DNA from: DATMGU01 sp035555315
GTDB taxonomy: Bacteria; Pseudomonadota; Alphaproteobacteria; ATCC43930; CGMCC-115725
Length of the DNA stretch: 42,706 bases
Assembly: GCA_035555315.1 (NCBI GenBank)
Contig: DATMGU010000021.1
Coordinates: 1-42,706 of the forward strand
Reading direction: 5' to 3'
A program made the translations under genes and the position numbers. Below, piece by piece: positions 8,239 through 16,741 of the stretch. The notes under the pieces are model-generated. The model was given only the letters and a program-made list of their open reading frames with translations, had not been told where the DNA came from and did no database searches. Positions within the stretch are counted from its first letter, which is position 1, and every line of letters starts with the position of its first letter.

Positions 8239-8267
8239 TTGACCTGGTCGCGGCGGTCCCTTATGTC
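8239..8267 (+). promoter_or_regulatory. Putative promoter for the peroxiredoxin gene
   Basis: TTGACC (8239-8244), 17-base spacer, TATGTC (8262-8267), about 70 bases before the ATG. The -10 is weak. The 205-base space to uvrB is shared by two divergent genes, and no OxyR-like site was recognised. Confidence 0.4.
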
Positions 8268-8337
8268 AGTTTCATGCGCGAATTAGAAGCGTTCCAAAAT
8301 TATCCCCTCATCCTTCAGAATAAAGGGTCATGCGAAG

Positions 8338-8877
<540 letters not shown>

Positions 8878-8893
8878 GCTGCCCGCAAATAAG

Positions 8894-8925
8894 CCCTGGG
8901 CGAGCTAAACCCTGGGCGAGCTAGG
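8894..8925. repeat. 16-bp tandem duplication after ahpC
   Basis: Two adjacent 16-base copies (8894-8909, 8910-8925) sharing CCCTGGGCGAGCTA, 14 of 16 identical, 16 bases after the stop codon of ahpC and directly before the terminator hairpin. Confidence 0.88.
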
Positions 8926-8930
8926 CAAGG

Positions 8931-8965
8931 AGGCGGCCGGAGCGCGAGCACCCGGCCGCCTTTTT
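8931..8965 (+). terminator. Rho-independent terminator between ahpC and ahpD
   Basis: A perfect 10-base stem (8931-8940 AGGCGGCCGG with 8952-8961 CCGGCCGCCT), an 11-base loop and a run of five T. It is strong by inspection and lies between two genes expected to act together, so it may set their expression ratio. Confidence 0.85.
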
Positions 8966-8988
8966 CACGACCCCCAAGTTTTGACGAA

Positions 8989-9010
8989 ACCCGGTTGGTG
9001 ACGACCGGGT
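8989..9010 (+). promoter_or_regulatory. Hairpin in the ahpD leader
   Basis: ACCCGGT (8989-8995) and ACCGGGT (9004-9010) can form a 7-base stem with an 8-base loop. It ends a few bases before the GGGAGAAAAG ribosome-binding site of ahpD and has no T run, so it is more likely an mRNA structure or an operator than a terminator. Confidence 0.5.
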
Positions 9011-9027
9011 CCCTCGGGAGAAAAGAC

Positions 9028-9582
9028 ATGTCGATCGACACGCTGAAGACGCTGCTGCCCGACTATGCCAAGGATTTGAAGCTCAACCTGGGGTCGGTCA
9101 TGACCACCCCTGGGCTTTCCCAGCAGCAGGTCTGGGGTACCGCGGTCGCGTCGGCTTGCGCATCGCGCAACGCGACGGTGTTGCAAGCCGTGCTGGAGGA
9201 GGCCGCAGGCAAGCTCTCGCCGCAGGCCTTGACCGCCGCGAAGACCGCCGCCGCAATCATGGGCATGAACAACATCTATTACCGCTTCGTCCATCTGGCC
9301 TCGGCGCCGGATTACAAGACGATGCCGGCCAAGCTGCGCATGAACGCGATCGCCACTCATGGCGTCGAAGCGGTGGATTTCGAGATGTGGTCGCTCGCGG
9401 TATCGGCGATCAATGGCTGCGGTATGTGCATCGACGCGCATGAGCATGAGATTGTGAAAAAGGGCTCCACGCGTGAGGCGATCCAGTCGATCGTCCGCGT
9501 CGCATCGGTGATCCACGCGGTCGCCGTGACCCTGGAGGCAGAAGCCTTCGCCGTCACGGAACCGCTGGCCGTCGCCAGTTGA
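9028..9582 (+). CDS. ahpD: Alkylhydroperoxidase AhpD
   Basis: 184 residues, near the family size of about 175. The start at 9028 is taken because GGGAGAAAAG precedes it; the frame is open from a TTG at 8995 but those residues are not family-like. AhpD has weak peroxidase activity and mainly passes electrons to AhpC, in mycobacteria from dihydrolipoamide/lipoylated enzymes. The active-site CxxC is present as 'NGCGMCIDAHEHE' (Cys131, Cys134), with His138 and the nearby acidic residues of the family proton relay. All-helical, cytoplasmic. It follows ahpC by 150 bases, separated by a terminator and a leader hairpin, and no clear promoter of its own was found. Confidence 0.95.
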   Translation: MSIDTLKTLLPDYAKDLKLNLGSVMTTPGLSQQQVWGTAVASACASRNATVLQAVLEEAAGKLSPQALTAAKTAAAIMGMNNIYYRFVHLASAPDYKTMPAKLRMNAIATHGVEAVDFEMWSLAVSAINGCGMCIDAHEHEIVKKGSTREAIQSIVRVASVIHAVAVTLEAEAFAVTEPLAVAS

Positions 9583-9584
9583 AC

Positions 9585-9612
9585 CTGGTGACGCGGCGCT
9601 GGTGATGCGAAG
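9585..9612. repeat. 14-bp imperfect tandem duplication after ahpD
   Basis: Two adjacent 14-base copies starting CTGGTGA (9585-9598, 9599-9612), 11 of 14 identical, beginning two bases after the ahpD stop codon. The weakest member of the set. Confidence 0.5.
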
Positions 9613-9722
9613 CTGGCAAGGCGGGCGTGCGGGGCAGTATTGCAGGGCGCGGTGCTTGCACCGCGCCGGTGCCGGGGATAGCCTTCGTCGCGTCATTTTC
9701 AGCGCCGCACAGGGTTCCTCCG

Positions 9723-10925
9723 ATGTCGTTCCTCGCCAGCCGTCTTTCCCGTGTCAAGCCGTCGCCGACGATCGGCGTCAGCACGCTAGCCAACGAACTC
9801 AAGGCGGCGGGGCGGGATATCATCGGTCTGGCCGCCGGCGAGCCGGATTTCGACACGCCGGCGAATATCCGCGAGGCCGCCATCGCCGCGGTGAACCGTG
9901 GCGACACCCGCTATACCGCCGTCGACGGCACGGTGGCGCTGAAGAAGGCGATCTCCGCCAAATTCGCCCGCGAGAACGGTCTCGACTACCCGGTCAATCA
10001 GATCTCGGTCGGCACCGGTGGCAAGCAGGTCATTTACAACGCACTGATGGCCACGCTGGACCCGGGTGACGAAGTCATCATCCCGGCACCCTTCTGGGTT
10101 TCCTATCCGGATATGGTGCTGCTGGCGGACGGCACGCCGGTGCCGGTCGCCTGTTCCCAGAACAGCGGCTTCAAATTGTCCGGCGAAGCGTTGGCCGCGG
10201 CGATCACGCCGCGCACCAAGTGGTTGATCCTGAACTCGCCGTCGAATCCAACCGGTGCCGCCTACACCAAGGCCGATCTCCGGGAATTGGCGGACGTTCT
10301 GCTGGCGCATCCGCATGTCTGGATCATGACCGACGATATGTACGAGCACCTGCTCTATGACGGTCACGAATTCGCGACGATCGCCGCCGTCGAGCCGCTG
10401 CTGCATGAGCGCACCCTGACGGTCAATGGCGTGTCCAAGGCCTATTGCATGACGGGCTGGCGGATCGGCTATGCCGGCGGCCCGGCGCCGCTGATCAAGG
10501 CGATGGCGAGCGTGCAGTCGCAATCGACCTCGAACCCATCCTCGATCAGCCAGGCCGCCGCGGTCGAGGCGCTGAACGGTCCGCAGGATTTCATCCCGAA
10601 GCATAACAAGGTCTTCGCCGAACGGCGCGATATGGTTGTCGCCATGTTGAACCAGGCCGACGGCATTCACTGCTCGAAGCCGGACGGCGCGTTCTATGTC
10701 TATCCGTCCTGCGCCGGTGTGATCGGCAAGCGAACCCCGGACGGCACGCTGCTGGAAACCGACGGCGATTTCGCGACCTATCTGCTGCAGGCGGAGGGTG
10801 TCGCCGTGGTGCAGGGCACCGCGTTCGGGCTGGCGCCGTATTTCCGCATCTCGTATGCGACCTCGACCGAGGCGCTGCGCGACGCGTGCACCCGGATTCA
10901 GCGGGCCTGCGCCGCGCTTGTCTGA
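9723..10925 (+). CDS. aatA: Aspartate-type aminotransferase (PLP, class I)
   Basis: 400 residues, standard for class-I aminotransferases of subgroup I-gamma. The start at 9723 (MSFLASRLSRVKPS) matches the usual N-terminus; the upstream extension of the frame to 9627 is not family-like. Seen: 'GLAAGEPDFDTP' (substrate/cofactor loop), 'YTAVDGTVALKKAI', 'NSPSNPTGAAY' (Asn of the PLP pocket), 'TDDMYEHLLYDG' and the Schiff-base lysine 239 in 'NGVSKAYCMTGWRIGY', with a C-terminal Arg in 'FRISYATS' for the carboxylate. It interconverts aspartate/oxaloacetate with glutamate/2-oxoglutarate; in related alphaproteobacteria such enzymes can also accept prephenate or aromatic substrates. Convergent with the PAS gene, 18 bases apart. 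Confidence 0.93.
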   Translation: MSFLASRLSRVKPSPTIGVSTLANELKAAGRDIIGLAAGEPDFDTPANIREAAIAAVNRGDTRYTAVDGTVALKKAISAKFARENGLDYPVNQISVGTGGKQVIYNALMATLDPGDEVIIPAPFWVSYPDMVLLADGTPVPVACSQNSGFKLSGEALAAAITPRTKWLILNSPSNPTGAAYTKADLRELADVLLAHPHVWIMTDDMYEHLLYDGHEFATIAAVEPLLHERTLTVNGVSKAYCMTGWRIGYAGGPAPLIKAMASVQSQSTSNPSSISQAAAVEALNGPQDFIPKHNKVFAERRDMVVAMLNQADGIHCSKPDGAFYVYPSCAGVIGKRTPDGTLLETDGDFATYLLQAEGVAVVQGTAFGLAPYFRISYATSTEALRDACTRIQRACAALV

Positions 10926-10943
10926 GCGCACCCGGCTTAAGGC

Positions 10944-11429
10944 TTAGAGTTCACCGGTATCCGCCAGGAAGTAGATCGTCAGCGCCAGCACGATATCGAC
11001 CATGTCGTCGGCGTTGACGAGCGGCAGAAACAGCCGCTCGACATAGAGGATGGCGTCGCGGCGATGTTGTTGTTCGGTCGGGCCACGGCGCCAGGCCGGT
11101 GTCCGCGTGGTCACCACGTCGCGGAGCGACGCGAAGAACCGGCCCTCATAGAAATTCGGAAATTCATCGTCCATGAACTGGCCGGTGCGGTCCATCGCCC
11201 GTGCCTTGGCGACATGCGTGCCGATCAATCGGTATCGAAACCGCATCGGTTCCTGATGAAGGACGTCGAGCAGCCAGATGTTGGGGAGCAGACGCGGGAC
11301 ATCGATCGGATCGAAATCCGCTCTCGATGGCGGTTTCCCATCGCGCCACAACGATTGCCAATATGCGTAGATCGCAGCGATCTTCCAATGACAGTCGTCA
11401 CCACATGGGAGTGGTGGAGGCAGGATCAC
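10944..11429 (-). CDS. PAS-domain (PAS_5-like) protein
   Basis: 161 residues, a single domain. The layout matches the alphaproteobacterial PAS_5-type family: an N-terminal helix with 'YAYWQSLWRDGKPPSRADFDP', then 'IPxLLPNIWLLDV'-type strand ('VPRLLPNIWLLDVLHQEP'), 'FRYRLIGTHV', a helix with 'FYEGRFFASLRDVVTTRTP', and closing strands 'YVERLFLPLVNADDMVDIVL'. There is no output domain, no signal peptide and no membrane segment. It probably binds a small ligand or protein partner in the cytoplasm; the function of this family is not established to my knowledge. Single gene, convergent with aatA; upstream is an AT-rich spacer that could hold its promoter. Confidence 0.75.
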   Translation of the reverse strand: MILPPPLPCGDDCHWKIAAIYAYWQSLWRDGKPPSRADFDPIDVPRLLPNIWLLDVLHQEPMRFRYRLIGTHVAKARAMDRTGQFMDDEFPNFYEGRFFASLRDVVTTRTPAWRRGPTEQQHRRDAILYVERLFLPLVNADDMVDIVLALTIYFLADTGEL

Positions 11430-11674
11430 GTAGCCGCCCTCTCAGTATGATTTGTTTAAAAACAACAGCCACAAATGCTATAAATTCCGGCCGTTTTCCC
11501 GACCTGAAAAATAATCCGCTATCATGCCACGACTCGGCTATCCGTTCTACAGATCATTAGATACAATTCGTCAAATTCCTCGGGTCCGCCAGCATCAAAC
11601 GGCGTTAAGCTCGCACTTACTTGGGCAGACCGCGTCTTTTCGGAGCAGATGCTTCGATCGAAGCGGGAGCGCCC
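11430..11674. other. AT-rich spacer between PAS gene and lipoprotein gene
   Basis: 245 bases, noticeably lower in GC than the flanks, especially 11445-11585. No convincing gene, RNA or hairpin was found. It must carry the promoter of the PAS gene (minus strand) and the 3' end of the lipoprotein transcript. Confidence 0.4.
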
Positions 11675-12064
11675 CTAATGGTGCCAATGATGTCCGAACC
11701 TGCCACCGAATCCGATGCTGAGGCCCGGTTCATAATAATACGGGTAATAGCCGTAGTAGGACGGGTAAGCATAATAAGGCACAGCTTCCTGCACGACCAC
11801 GGTCTGCGACGGCGCTGTCGTCTCTTGATTGCCTAGCCGCCAAGTGCCGTCCGGCTGTTGGCACACCGTGCTGTAAGCCTGCTGCGGTTTGCCGTCGATC
11901 GTTATCGTATGCTGTTCTTCGCGGCAGTTGGTCGGCATCGCCCTGGCGACGGGTTGTGTCGAGGCTGTGGGATAGGCGGCTGTGGGATAGGCAGGATACG
12001 CGACGCAGCCGCCGAGCGTTGTCGCACTGAGGATAAGCACAAACATCGCGGCACGGGGGCGCAT
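11675..12064 (-). CDS. Small Tyr-rich lipoprotein
   Basis: 129 residues from Met at 12064, chosen because AAGGAG stands 8 bases upstream and the sequence then opens with a signal peptide; the frame runs back to 12151 without support. A short basic start is followed by a hydrophobic core and the lipobox LGGC, so lipidation at that Cys and an envelope location are likely. After the Cys comes an AYPTA repeat, a middle domain with two cysteines ('NCREEQHTITIDGKPQQAY', 'VCQQPDGTWRL') that resembles surface-antigen-like or 17-kDa-antigen-type modules, then a strongly Tyr/Pro-rich segment and a Gly/His tail. Function not known; a structural or stress-related envelope role is a guess. Confidence 0.8.
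   Translation of the reverse strand: MRPRAAMFVLILSATTLGGCVAYPAYPTAAYPTASTQPVARAMPTNCREEQHTITIDGKPQQAYSTVCQQPDGTWRLGNQETTAPSQTVVVQEAVPYYAYPSYYGYYPYYYEPGLSIGFGGRFGHHWHH
11963..11992. repeat. 15-bp perfect tandem duplication in the lipoprotein gene
   Basis: Two identical 15-base copies (11963-11977, 11978-11992), encoding AYPTA twice on the minus strand just after the lipobox. The period keeps the frame. Confidence 0.92.
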
Positions 12065-12474
12065 CGGGTTACTCCTTGAGCTTCCATCCGGCTCAACCGC
12101 GGTGAAATCACCGCGATGGTTCACAGTGGGGAGATTGTAAGCCGCCACCAAACTGCAAGTGCCCAGCGTTGGAAATCAAGCACATATCCGGCTATGCGCT
12201 GCCGGGATGAAGAAAGCGAGACCTAATTCTTCCCCGCCAAAAAAACGGCCGAACCTAGGGGCTCGGCCGAGTTGACAGGGAGGCTTCACGTCTCAGGAGA
12301 CGTAGGATCCGAAGACCCCTCCCGGACGCGAGGTCCGAGACACGTGGCGCCGACAGGGCTCGCCCGCATCGGCGCGAGTGCGGTATCTTTAAAGTGAAAC
12401 ACATCGCCGTCTGGTTCCGTTCCATCCGGCTCCCTAACCACCGACCCGATATGCCCATTCCACGTCCTGGTTCA
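12065..12474. other. Spacer between lipoprotein gene and LysR gene
   Basis: 410 bases. It carries the promoter/leader side of the lipoprotein gene (up to about 12180), a minus-strand terminator (12239-12269), and then about 200 bases of 3' untranslated sequence from the trxB-lysR transcript. A short CGTCTC/GAGACG inverted repeat lies near 12290-12303. No gene seen. Confidence 0.45.
12239..12269 (-). terminator. Rho-independent terminator of the trxB-lysR transcript
   Basis: Read on the minus strand: CGGCCGA (12269-12263), a 10-base loop, TCGGCCG (12252-12246), then seven T (12245-12239). About 205 bases after the lysR stop codon. Confidence 0.8.
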
Positions 12475-13374
12475 TCAGACCAGACGTGCTTCCTGCACCT
12501 TTCGAATAAGGAAGTCGCGGAACACACTGATGCGCTTGGATGGTCGGAGTTCCTCGGGATAGACGAAATACGCCTCGATCGTCGGACCACTGATCTCGGG
12601 CAACACGCGGGTGAGGCCGACAGCCTCTTCGACCATGAAGTTGGGGATAGAGCCGATGCCGAGGCCGCTGCTGACCGCGCGAGCGATTCCGGTGATGTTG
12701 TTCACCTTCAAAATGGCGCGACGTTCCTGACCGGGTTTCGCGCCCGCTTCCATCAACCAATTGACGAGGCTGGTCGGCGGCTTCACATCGTCGCCATAGA
12801 TGATGATGCGGTGGTCGTCCAAATCCTCGGGGCGGGCGGGCGTGCCGTATTTCTTCAGATACTCGGTCGACGCGAAGGCATAGCTGCGTACGGTCAGCAA
12901 ATGCCGTTGCACCAAGTCCGGCTGGCGGGGGGGCGACATGCGGATGGCGACGTCCGCCTCGCGCATGCTGAGATCCAGTTCGCCGTCATCGACCACCAGG
13001 CTGAGCGTGATTTCGGGATAGAGCTCAAGGAATTCGTTGATGCGCGGCGTAAGCCAAGCGGATCCGAAGGCGACCGTGGTGGTGACCTTGAGCGGGCCCT
13101 TTGGCCGGTCCTTGCTCTCCGACAGCATCGCTTCGGTCATCGACAGCTTGGCGAAGACGTCGCGGGCGGTGCGATACAGCAGTTCACCTTGCTCGGTCAG
13201 GATCAGACCGCGGGCATGCCGATGGAACAGGGGCACCTGCAGGCTCTCTTCCAACCCGCTGATCTGGCGGCTGACCGCTGATTGGCTGAGGTTCAGCGAG
13301 TCACCCGCATGGGTGAAGCTGCCGGCCTCCGCAACCGCATGAAACACCCGGAGCTTGTCCCAATCCATTGCCAT
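12475..13374 (-). CDS. LysR-family transcriptional regulator
   Basis: 299 residues from the start at 13374 (MAMDWDKLRVFHAV); Met at 13368 is equally possible and the frame is open to 13404. The winged helix-turn-helix is classical: 'LRVFHAVAEAGSFTHAGDSLNLSQSAVSRQI', then 'LEESLQVPLFHRHARGLILTEQGELL'. The rest is a periplasmic-binding-protein-like effector domain with 'VTTTVAFGSAWLTPRINEFLELYPEI'. It lies 125 bases downstream of trxB on the same strand, an arrangement found in other alphaproteobacteria, and shares its terminator, so co-transcription with trxB is likely. Its target and inducer are not visible; a redox or envelope stimulus would fit the neighbour but is a guess. Confidence 0.92.
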   Translation of the reverse strand: MAMDWDKLRVFHAVAEAGSFTHAGDSLNLSQSAVSRQISGLEESLQVPLFHRHARGLILTEQGELLYRTARDVFAKLSMTEAMLSESKDRPKGPLKVTTTVAFGSAWLTPRINEFLELYPEITLSLVVDDGELDLSMREADVAIRMSPPRQPDLVQRHLLTVRSYAFASTEYLKKYGTPARPEDLDDHRIIIYGDDVKPPTSLVNWLMEAGAKPGQERRAILKVNNITGIARAVSSGLGIGSIPNFMVEEAVGLTRVLPEISGPTIEAYFVYPEELRPSKRISVFRDFLIRKVQEARLV

Positions 13375-13499
13375 CCCCTGCCCGGTGCTCCCCCATCCGA
13401 CCAAACCACACCATCAAACATCGCTGCCGCATCACGGCATCCGGTCTCGTGACCGGTCCTCCCAGGGCACTGGGGGTGATCGGGTGCCCGGTCACGTCG

Positions 13500-14471
13500 T
13501 CACTCCGCCGCGCGCAACTCTCCCAACGACTCGTGCGCGGCGATAAATTTCTCGGCCTCAAGCGCCGCCATGCAGCCCATGCCGGCCGCGGTCACCGCCT
13601 GGCGGAAGACCCGGTCTTTGACGTCGCCCGCTGCGTAGACGCCCGGCACCGTCGTCGCGGTGCTGTCCGGGTCGGTCACGATATAGCCATCTGCATCCAG
13701 CTTGATCTGTCCGGCGAAAATCTCGGTGACCGGCGTATGGCCGATCGCCACGAAGACCCCCTCCGCCGGGATCACCTCCTCGACGCTGGTTCTCAGATGA
13801 CGAATCCGCACACCTTCGACTCGCGGCGGGTTGGAGTCGCCGACGACTTCCTCGACCACGGCGTCCCAGACCACTGCGATCTTTGGGTTACGGAACAACC
13901 GGTCCTGCATGATCTGCTCGGCCCGCAGCGTATCGCGGCGGTGGATCAGTGTGACCTTCGACGCATGGTTGGTGAGGTAGATCGCCTCCTCGACGGCGGT
14001 ATTGCCGCCGCCGACGATCACCACTTCCTTGCCGCGAAAGAAAAACCCGTCGCAGGTGGCGCAGGCCGAGACGCCGTAGCCGCGATATGTGGCCTCGCTT
14101 GCGATTTCCAGCCAGCGCGCCTGGGCGCCTGTCGCGATGATTACCGTCTCGGCGACGTATTCGTCGCCGCTATCGGCGGTGCAGACGAAAGGCCGCTGCG
14201 AGAAATCCACAGCGGTGATGATGTCGAACATCATGCGCGTGCCGACATGCTCAGCCTGCGCCCGCATCTGGTCCATCAGCCAGGGCCCCTGGATCACATC
14301 GGCGAAGCCCGGATAATTCTCGACATCGGTGGTGATCGTCAGCTGCCCACCGGGCTGTAGCCCTTGCACCATGATCGGCTGCAGGTTCGCCCGCGCTGCG
14401 TAGATCGCCGCAGTATAACCGGCGGGGCCGGACCCGATCACCAGGACCTTTGTATGATAGCGCTCAGCCAT
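13500..14471 (-). CDS. trxB: Thioredoxin-disulfide reductase
   Basis: 323 residues, standard length. A FAD/NADPH flavoenzyme that reduces thioredoxin in the cytoplasm. Seen: FAD-binding 'GSGPAG' (13-18) with 'AAIYAARA', the redox-active CATC (Cys137, Cys140) in 'VSACATCDGFFF', the NADPH-binding 'VIVGGGNTAVEEA' and 'HRRD', and the closing 'GVYAAGDVKDRVFRQAVTAAGMGC'. In the window it complements the AhpC/AhpD pair and could feed other peroxiredoxins through thioredoxin. A promoter-like site with an overlapping palindrome lies just upstream. Confidence 0.97.
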   Translation of the reverse strand: MAERYHTKVLVIGSGPAGYTAAIYAARANLQPIMVQGLQPGGQLTITTDVENYPGFADVIQGPWLMDQMRAQAEHVGTRMMFDIITAVDFSQRPFVCTADSGDEYVAETVIIATGAQARWLEIASEATYRGYGVSACATCDGFFFRGKEVVIVGGGNTAVEEAIYLTNHASKVTLIHRRDTLRAEQIMQDRLFRNPKIAVVWDAVVEEVVGDSNPPRVEGVRIRHLRTSVEEVIPAEGVFVAIGHTPVTEIFAGQIKLDADGYIVTDPDSTATTVPGVYAAGDVKDRVFRQAVTAAGMGCMAALEAEKFIAAHESLGELRAAE

Positions 14472-14516
14472 GAGTTTCCTATCCGCGAACCGACGCCGCG
14501 GTCCCTGCAGTTACAC

Positions 14517-14548
14517 AGAGTATGAATGTCGTGCCGCTTGTGCAAGCG
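14517..14548 (-). promoter_or_regulatory. Putative trxB promoter with palindrome over the -35
   Basis: On the minus strand TTGCAC (14545-14540), 17-base spacer, TACTCT (14522-14517), about 45 bases before the trxB ATG. A palindrome CGCTTG-TG-CAAGCG (14535-14548) covers the -35 and is well placed to be an operator, possibly for the linked LysR regulator. Confidence 0.4.
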
Positions 14549-14589
14549 ACAAGCCATATATCTTCTACAAGATATTGGGGGTGCGACGT

Positions 14590-16497
14590 TTAAAAGCCAA
14601 ACATATGGTCAAGGCTGAAACGCCCGGTATCGGTGATCAAGCCGTGATAGCCAAAAAGTCGACAGGTGACGTCGCGGATGATGACATAGGCGGCATCGCC
14701 GGCCAGGTCTCGTTCGGCCGGATCGAAGACTGCGTGATACCGCCAGAAATACGACCCGCTACCGGCGATTTCGACCCGCCGGCGGGCGATCTCGGCACCA
14801 TCACCCGCGACCAGGATGAGATCGGTCGATGAGTGCGGATGCCACGCGCGCGAGACCGGATAGATCAGATGGCACAGTGTGTCGAAGCCGCCGGTGCCGA
14901 GTCGCAGGAACAGTCGGGTCGATAGTCCGGGGGGGCGGCCGGCGTAGGATTGCGGCTCGTCCTTGTAAACCATGGCGGTATTGAAGACATGGGCGCCGAA
15001 GCTGGTATCGGCGGCATGTCCGGTCGCTCGGTCCTCGTAGCGGAACAGCCCGTGAAGCCAGCCATCCGCCTCGTTTCCCGCCGCGAAATCGTAGAGCAAC
15101 TCGGCATGGCCGTATTCGATCTCGGCCCCACCGGCGCGGCGCAACATCTCATCCAGTTGCACGGCGACCGAGTCGCGGCGGCCCAATCGGCCGAATGCGT
15201 GGCGCGCCACTTCGCGCCCCATGCGGTCATAGGCGATCGCGGCGATCGGTAGCACGGTCTGCGTGGTCGCCATCGGCGTCGGCAAGGCGACGCTGGTCCA
15301 GCGACCCAGCGGCAGGATCGGTGCGGGCAGCACGAAGCCCTTGCCCCATAGCGGCTCCAACTCGGCGAGCTTGGGGTCGGTGGCGAGATCGACCCGTTCC
15401 ACATTGGCATGGGCGATGCGCAGGCGGCCCCGCGCCGCGATCTCATAGCGCGGCCGCACGAAATGCTTGCCGGCATGCACCTCGAGTTGCTGTGGCCAGC
15501 GCGCATCCGGCAGCAATTCGGCGATATCGATCGGCACCGTAGCGAACGGCGCGATCGGTCGGTTCCAGCTGCGCAGCTGGTCGTCACCCATCAGGGTCAG
15601 GCCGATCGTGCCGGCCGGGATCGGGCAGGGGTGGCTGTTCTGGATCCACAAGGTGACGGTCTCGTCCGGCCGCGGCGCCGGCAGCCCGGCATAGAAATCC
15701 GCCGGCCAGGCATTGGCGTCATGGGTGCAGGACAGGCTCTCGCCGGCATCGTCGATGGTATCGAGGGCGTATTTGACGACGTCATGAGCGACGGCGCCGA
15801 TGACATGCACGAACAATTGACCGGCGAATTCCGGCAGGTCGAAGCGGTGGCGGATCTGCCGGCTATCCAGCACGATCGATCCGATGCCGGCGGCGACTTC
15901 CTGTCGCCAATCGGCCAGCATCCGGCCTTCGCGGTCGAACAGCGTCAATGCCAGGGTCACCGCTCCGGCGCCATAGCCGGCCCAGTAATTGGCCGTCACC
16001 AGCCGCGTGTGCTGTCCGGCATGGTCGCGGAACAGCGCCACATTGGTCGCGAAATTGAGCGTATCCAGGTAATTGCGCGGGTTGGTCAGCCGGTCGTCCG
16101 GCAGGCGGATCGCGTCGAAGGTCACGATCTCCGCGCCTTCGGGCAACAGATGGCGGATCGGCGCCACTGCTCGATCCCCCTCGAAACTCGCGATGAGCAC
16201 CGTGCCGACTCGCGATGCGCGGAGGTCGGTCACCGGCTGGGCGGTCCGTCCGAGCAATCTGCGGCCGATCGCGGCCGCCGCCTGAACGAAGCAGCCGGCG
16301 ATTTCCACGGCGGACAGATCGTGAAGCTCGGCAAAGCCCTCGGCGAAGCCGTGCGGATCATAGACGGCGATCGGACCCGCTTGGCTCAACCGCGCCACCA
16401 GGGCCGCGGCGAGCGGCGCCACATGGGGGTGGGCGATCGCCTTGAAGAAGCTGTTGCCGCCCTTCACCGCGCTGAAGGTTTCAATTCTAAGAGCCAT
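14590..16497 (-). CDS. Large protein of unknown function
   Basis: 635 residues from the Met at 16497; the frame runs open to 16590 but the extra residues look like leader sequence. I do not recognise a named family. No signal peptide or membrane segments. The sequence seems to have an N-terminal alpha/beta part (about 1-130), then several beta-rich modules with phrases such as 'VTANYWAGYGAGAVTLAL', 'LWIQNSHPCPIPAGTIGL', 'VHAGKHFVRPRYEI', 'RWTSVALPTPMATTQ' and a C-terminal 'TCRLFGYHGLITD'. These read like conserved, folded, soluble beta-sandwich domains. Codon use matches the neighbours, so it is not obviously foreign. It has its own transcript orientation: convergent spacing to nothing, 118 bases ahead of trxB on the same strand, and divergent from the GT39-type gene. 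Confidence 0.8.
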   Translation of the reverse strand: MALRIETFSAVKGGNSFFKAIAHPHVAPLAAALVARLSQAGPIAVYDPHGFAEGFAELHDLSAVEIAGCFVQAAAAIGRRLLGRTAQPVTDLRASRVGTVLIASFEGDRAVAPIRHLLPEGAEIVTFDAIRLPDDRLTNPRNYLDTLNFATNVALFRDHAGQHTRLVTANYWAGYGAGAVTLALTLFDREGRMLADWRQEVAAGIGSIVLDSRQIRHRFDLPEFAGQLFVHVIGAVAHDVVKYALDTIDDAGESLSCTHDANAWPADFYAGLPAPRPDETVTLWIQNSHPCPIPAGTIGLTLMGDDQLRSWNRPIAPFATVPIDIAELLPDARWPQQLEVHAGKHFVRPRYEIAARGRLRIAHANVERVDLATDPKLAELEPLWGKGFVLPAPILPLGRWTSVALPTPMATTQTVLPIAAIAYDRMGREVARHAFGRLGRRDSVAVQLDEMLRRAGGAEIEYGHAELLYDFAAGNEADGWLHGLFRYEDRATGHAADTSFGAHVFNTAMVYKDEPQSYAGRPPGLSTRLFLRLGTGGFDTLCHLIYPVSRAWHPHSSTDLILVAGDGAEIARRRVEIAGSGSYFWRYHAVFDPAERDLAGDAAYVIIRDVTCRLFGYHGLITDTGRFSLDHMFGF

Positions 16498-16741
16498 AAA
16501 GTCCGTGTGCCATGAAGTCTGTGCATGCGGGGCGAACCGGCGATCGACCCTGCCCGACGGTTCTATGTGGTGATGACAGAACGGTTTCACCGCCCTCGTC
16601 TTAGCATAGCTGCCTATCCCGGACGAGGTTGATGGAGGATTGTGACGGGCCAGTTGATTGGCCAGTCGATTGGTGATGCGATCGCCCGATTTGACGATAG
16701 GCTATTCCGGTTACCCCGGATTTTCGGCTACACACCCGGCC
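16498..16741. other. Divergent promoter region
   Basis: 244 bases between the unknown 635-residue protein (minus) and the GT39-type gene (plus). It contains a 12-base tandem duplication at 16648-16671 but no convincing -35/-10 pair on either strand. Confidence 0.4.
16648..16671. repeat. 12-bp tandem duplication upstream of the GT39-type gene
   Basis: Two adjacent copies of GGCCAGTYGATT (16648-16659, 16660-16671), 11 of 12 identical, followed by a more degenerate third (16672-16683). Confidence 0.7.

Noticed and set aside
12290..12303. CGTCTC/GAGACG inverted repeat as a functional site.
   Set aside because: Very short, in the 3' untranslated part of the trxB-lysR transcript, with no T run or link to a promoter.
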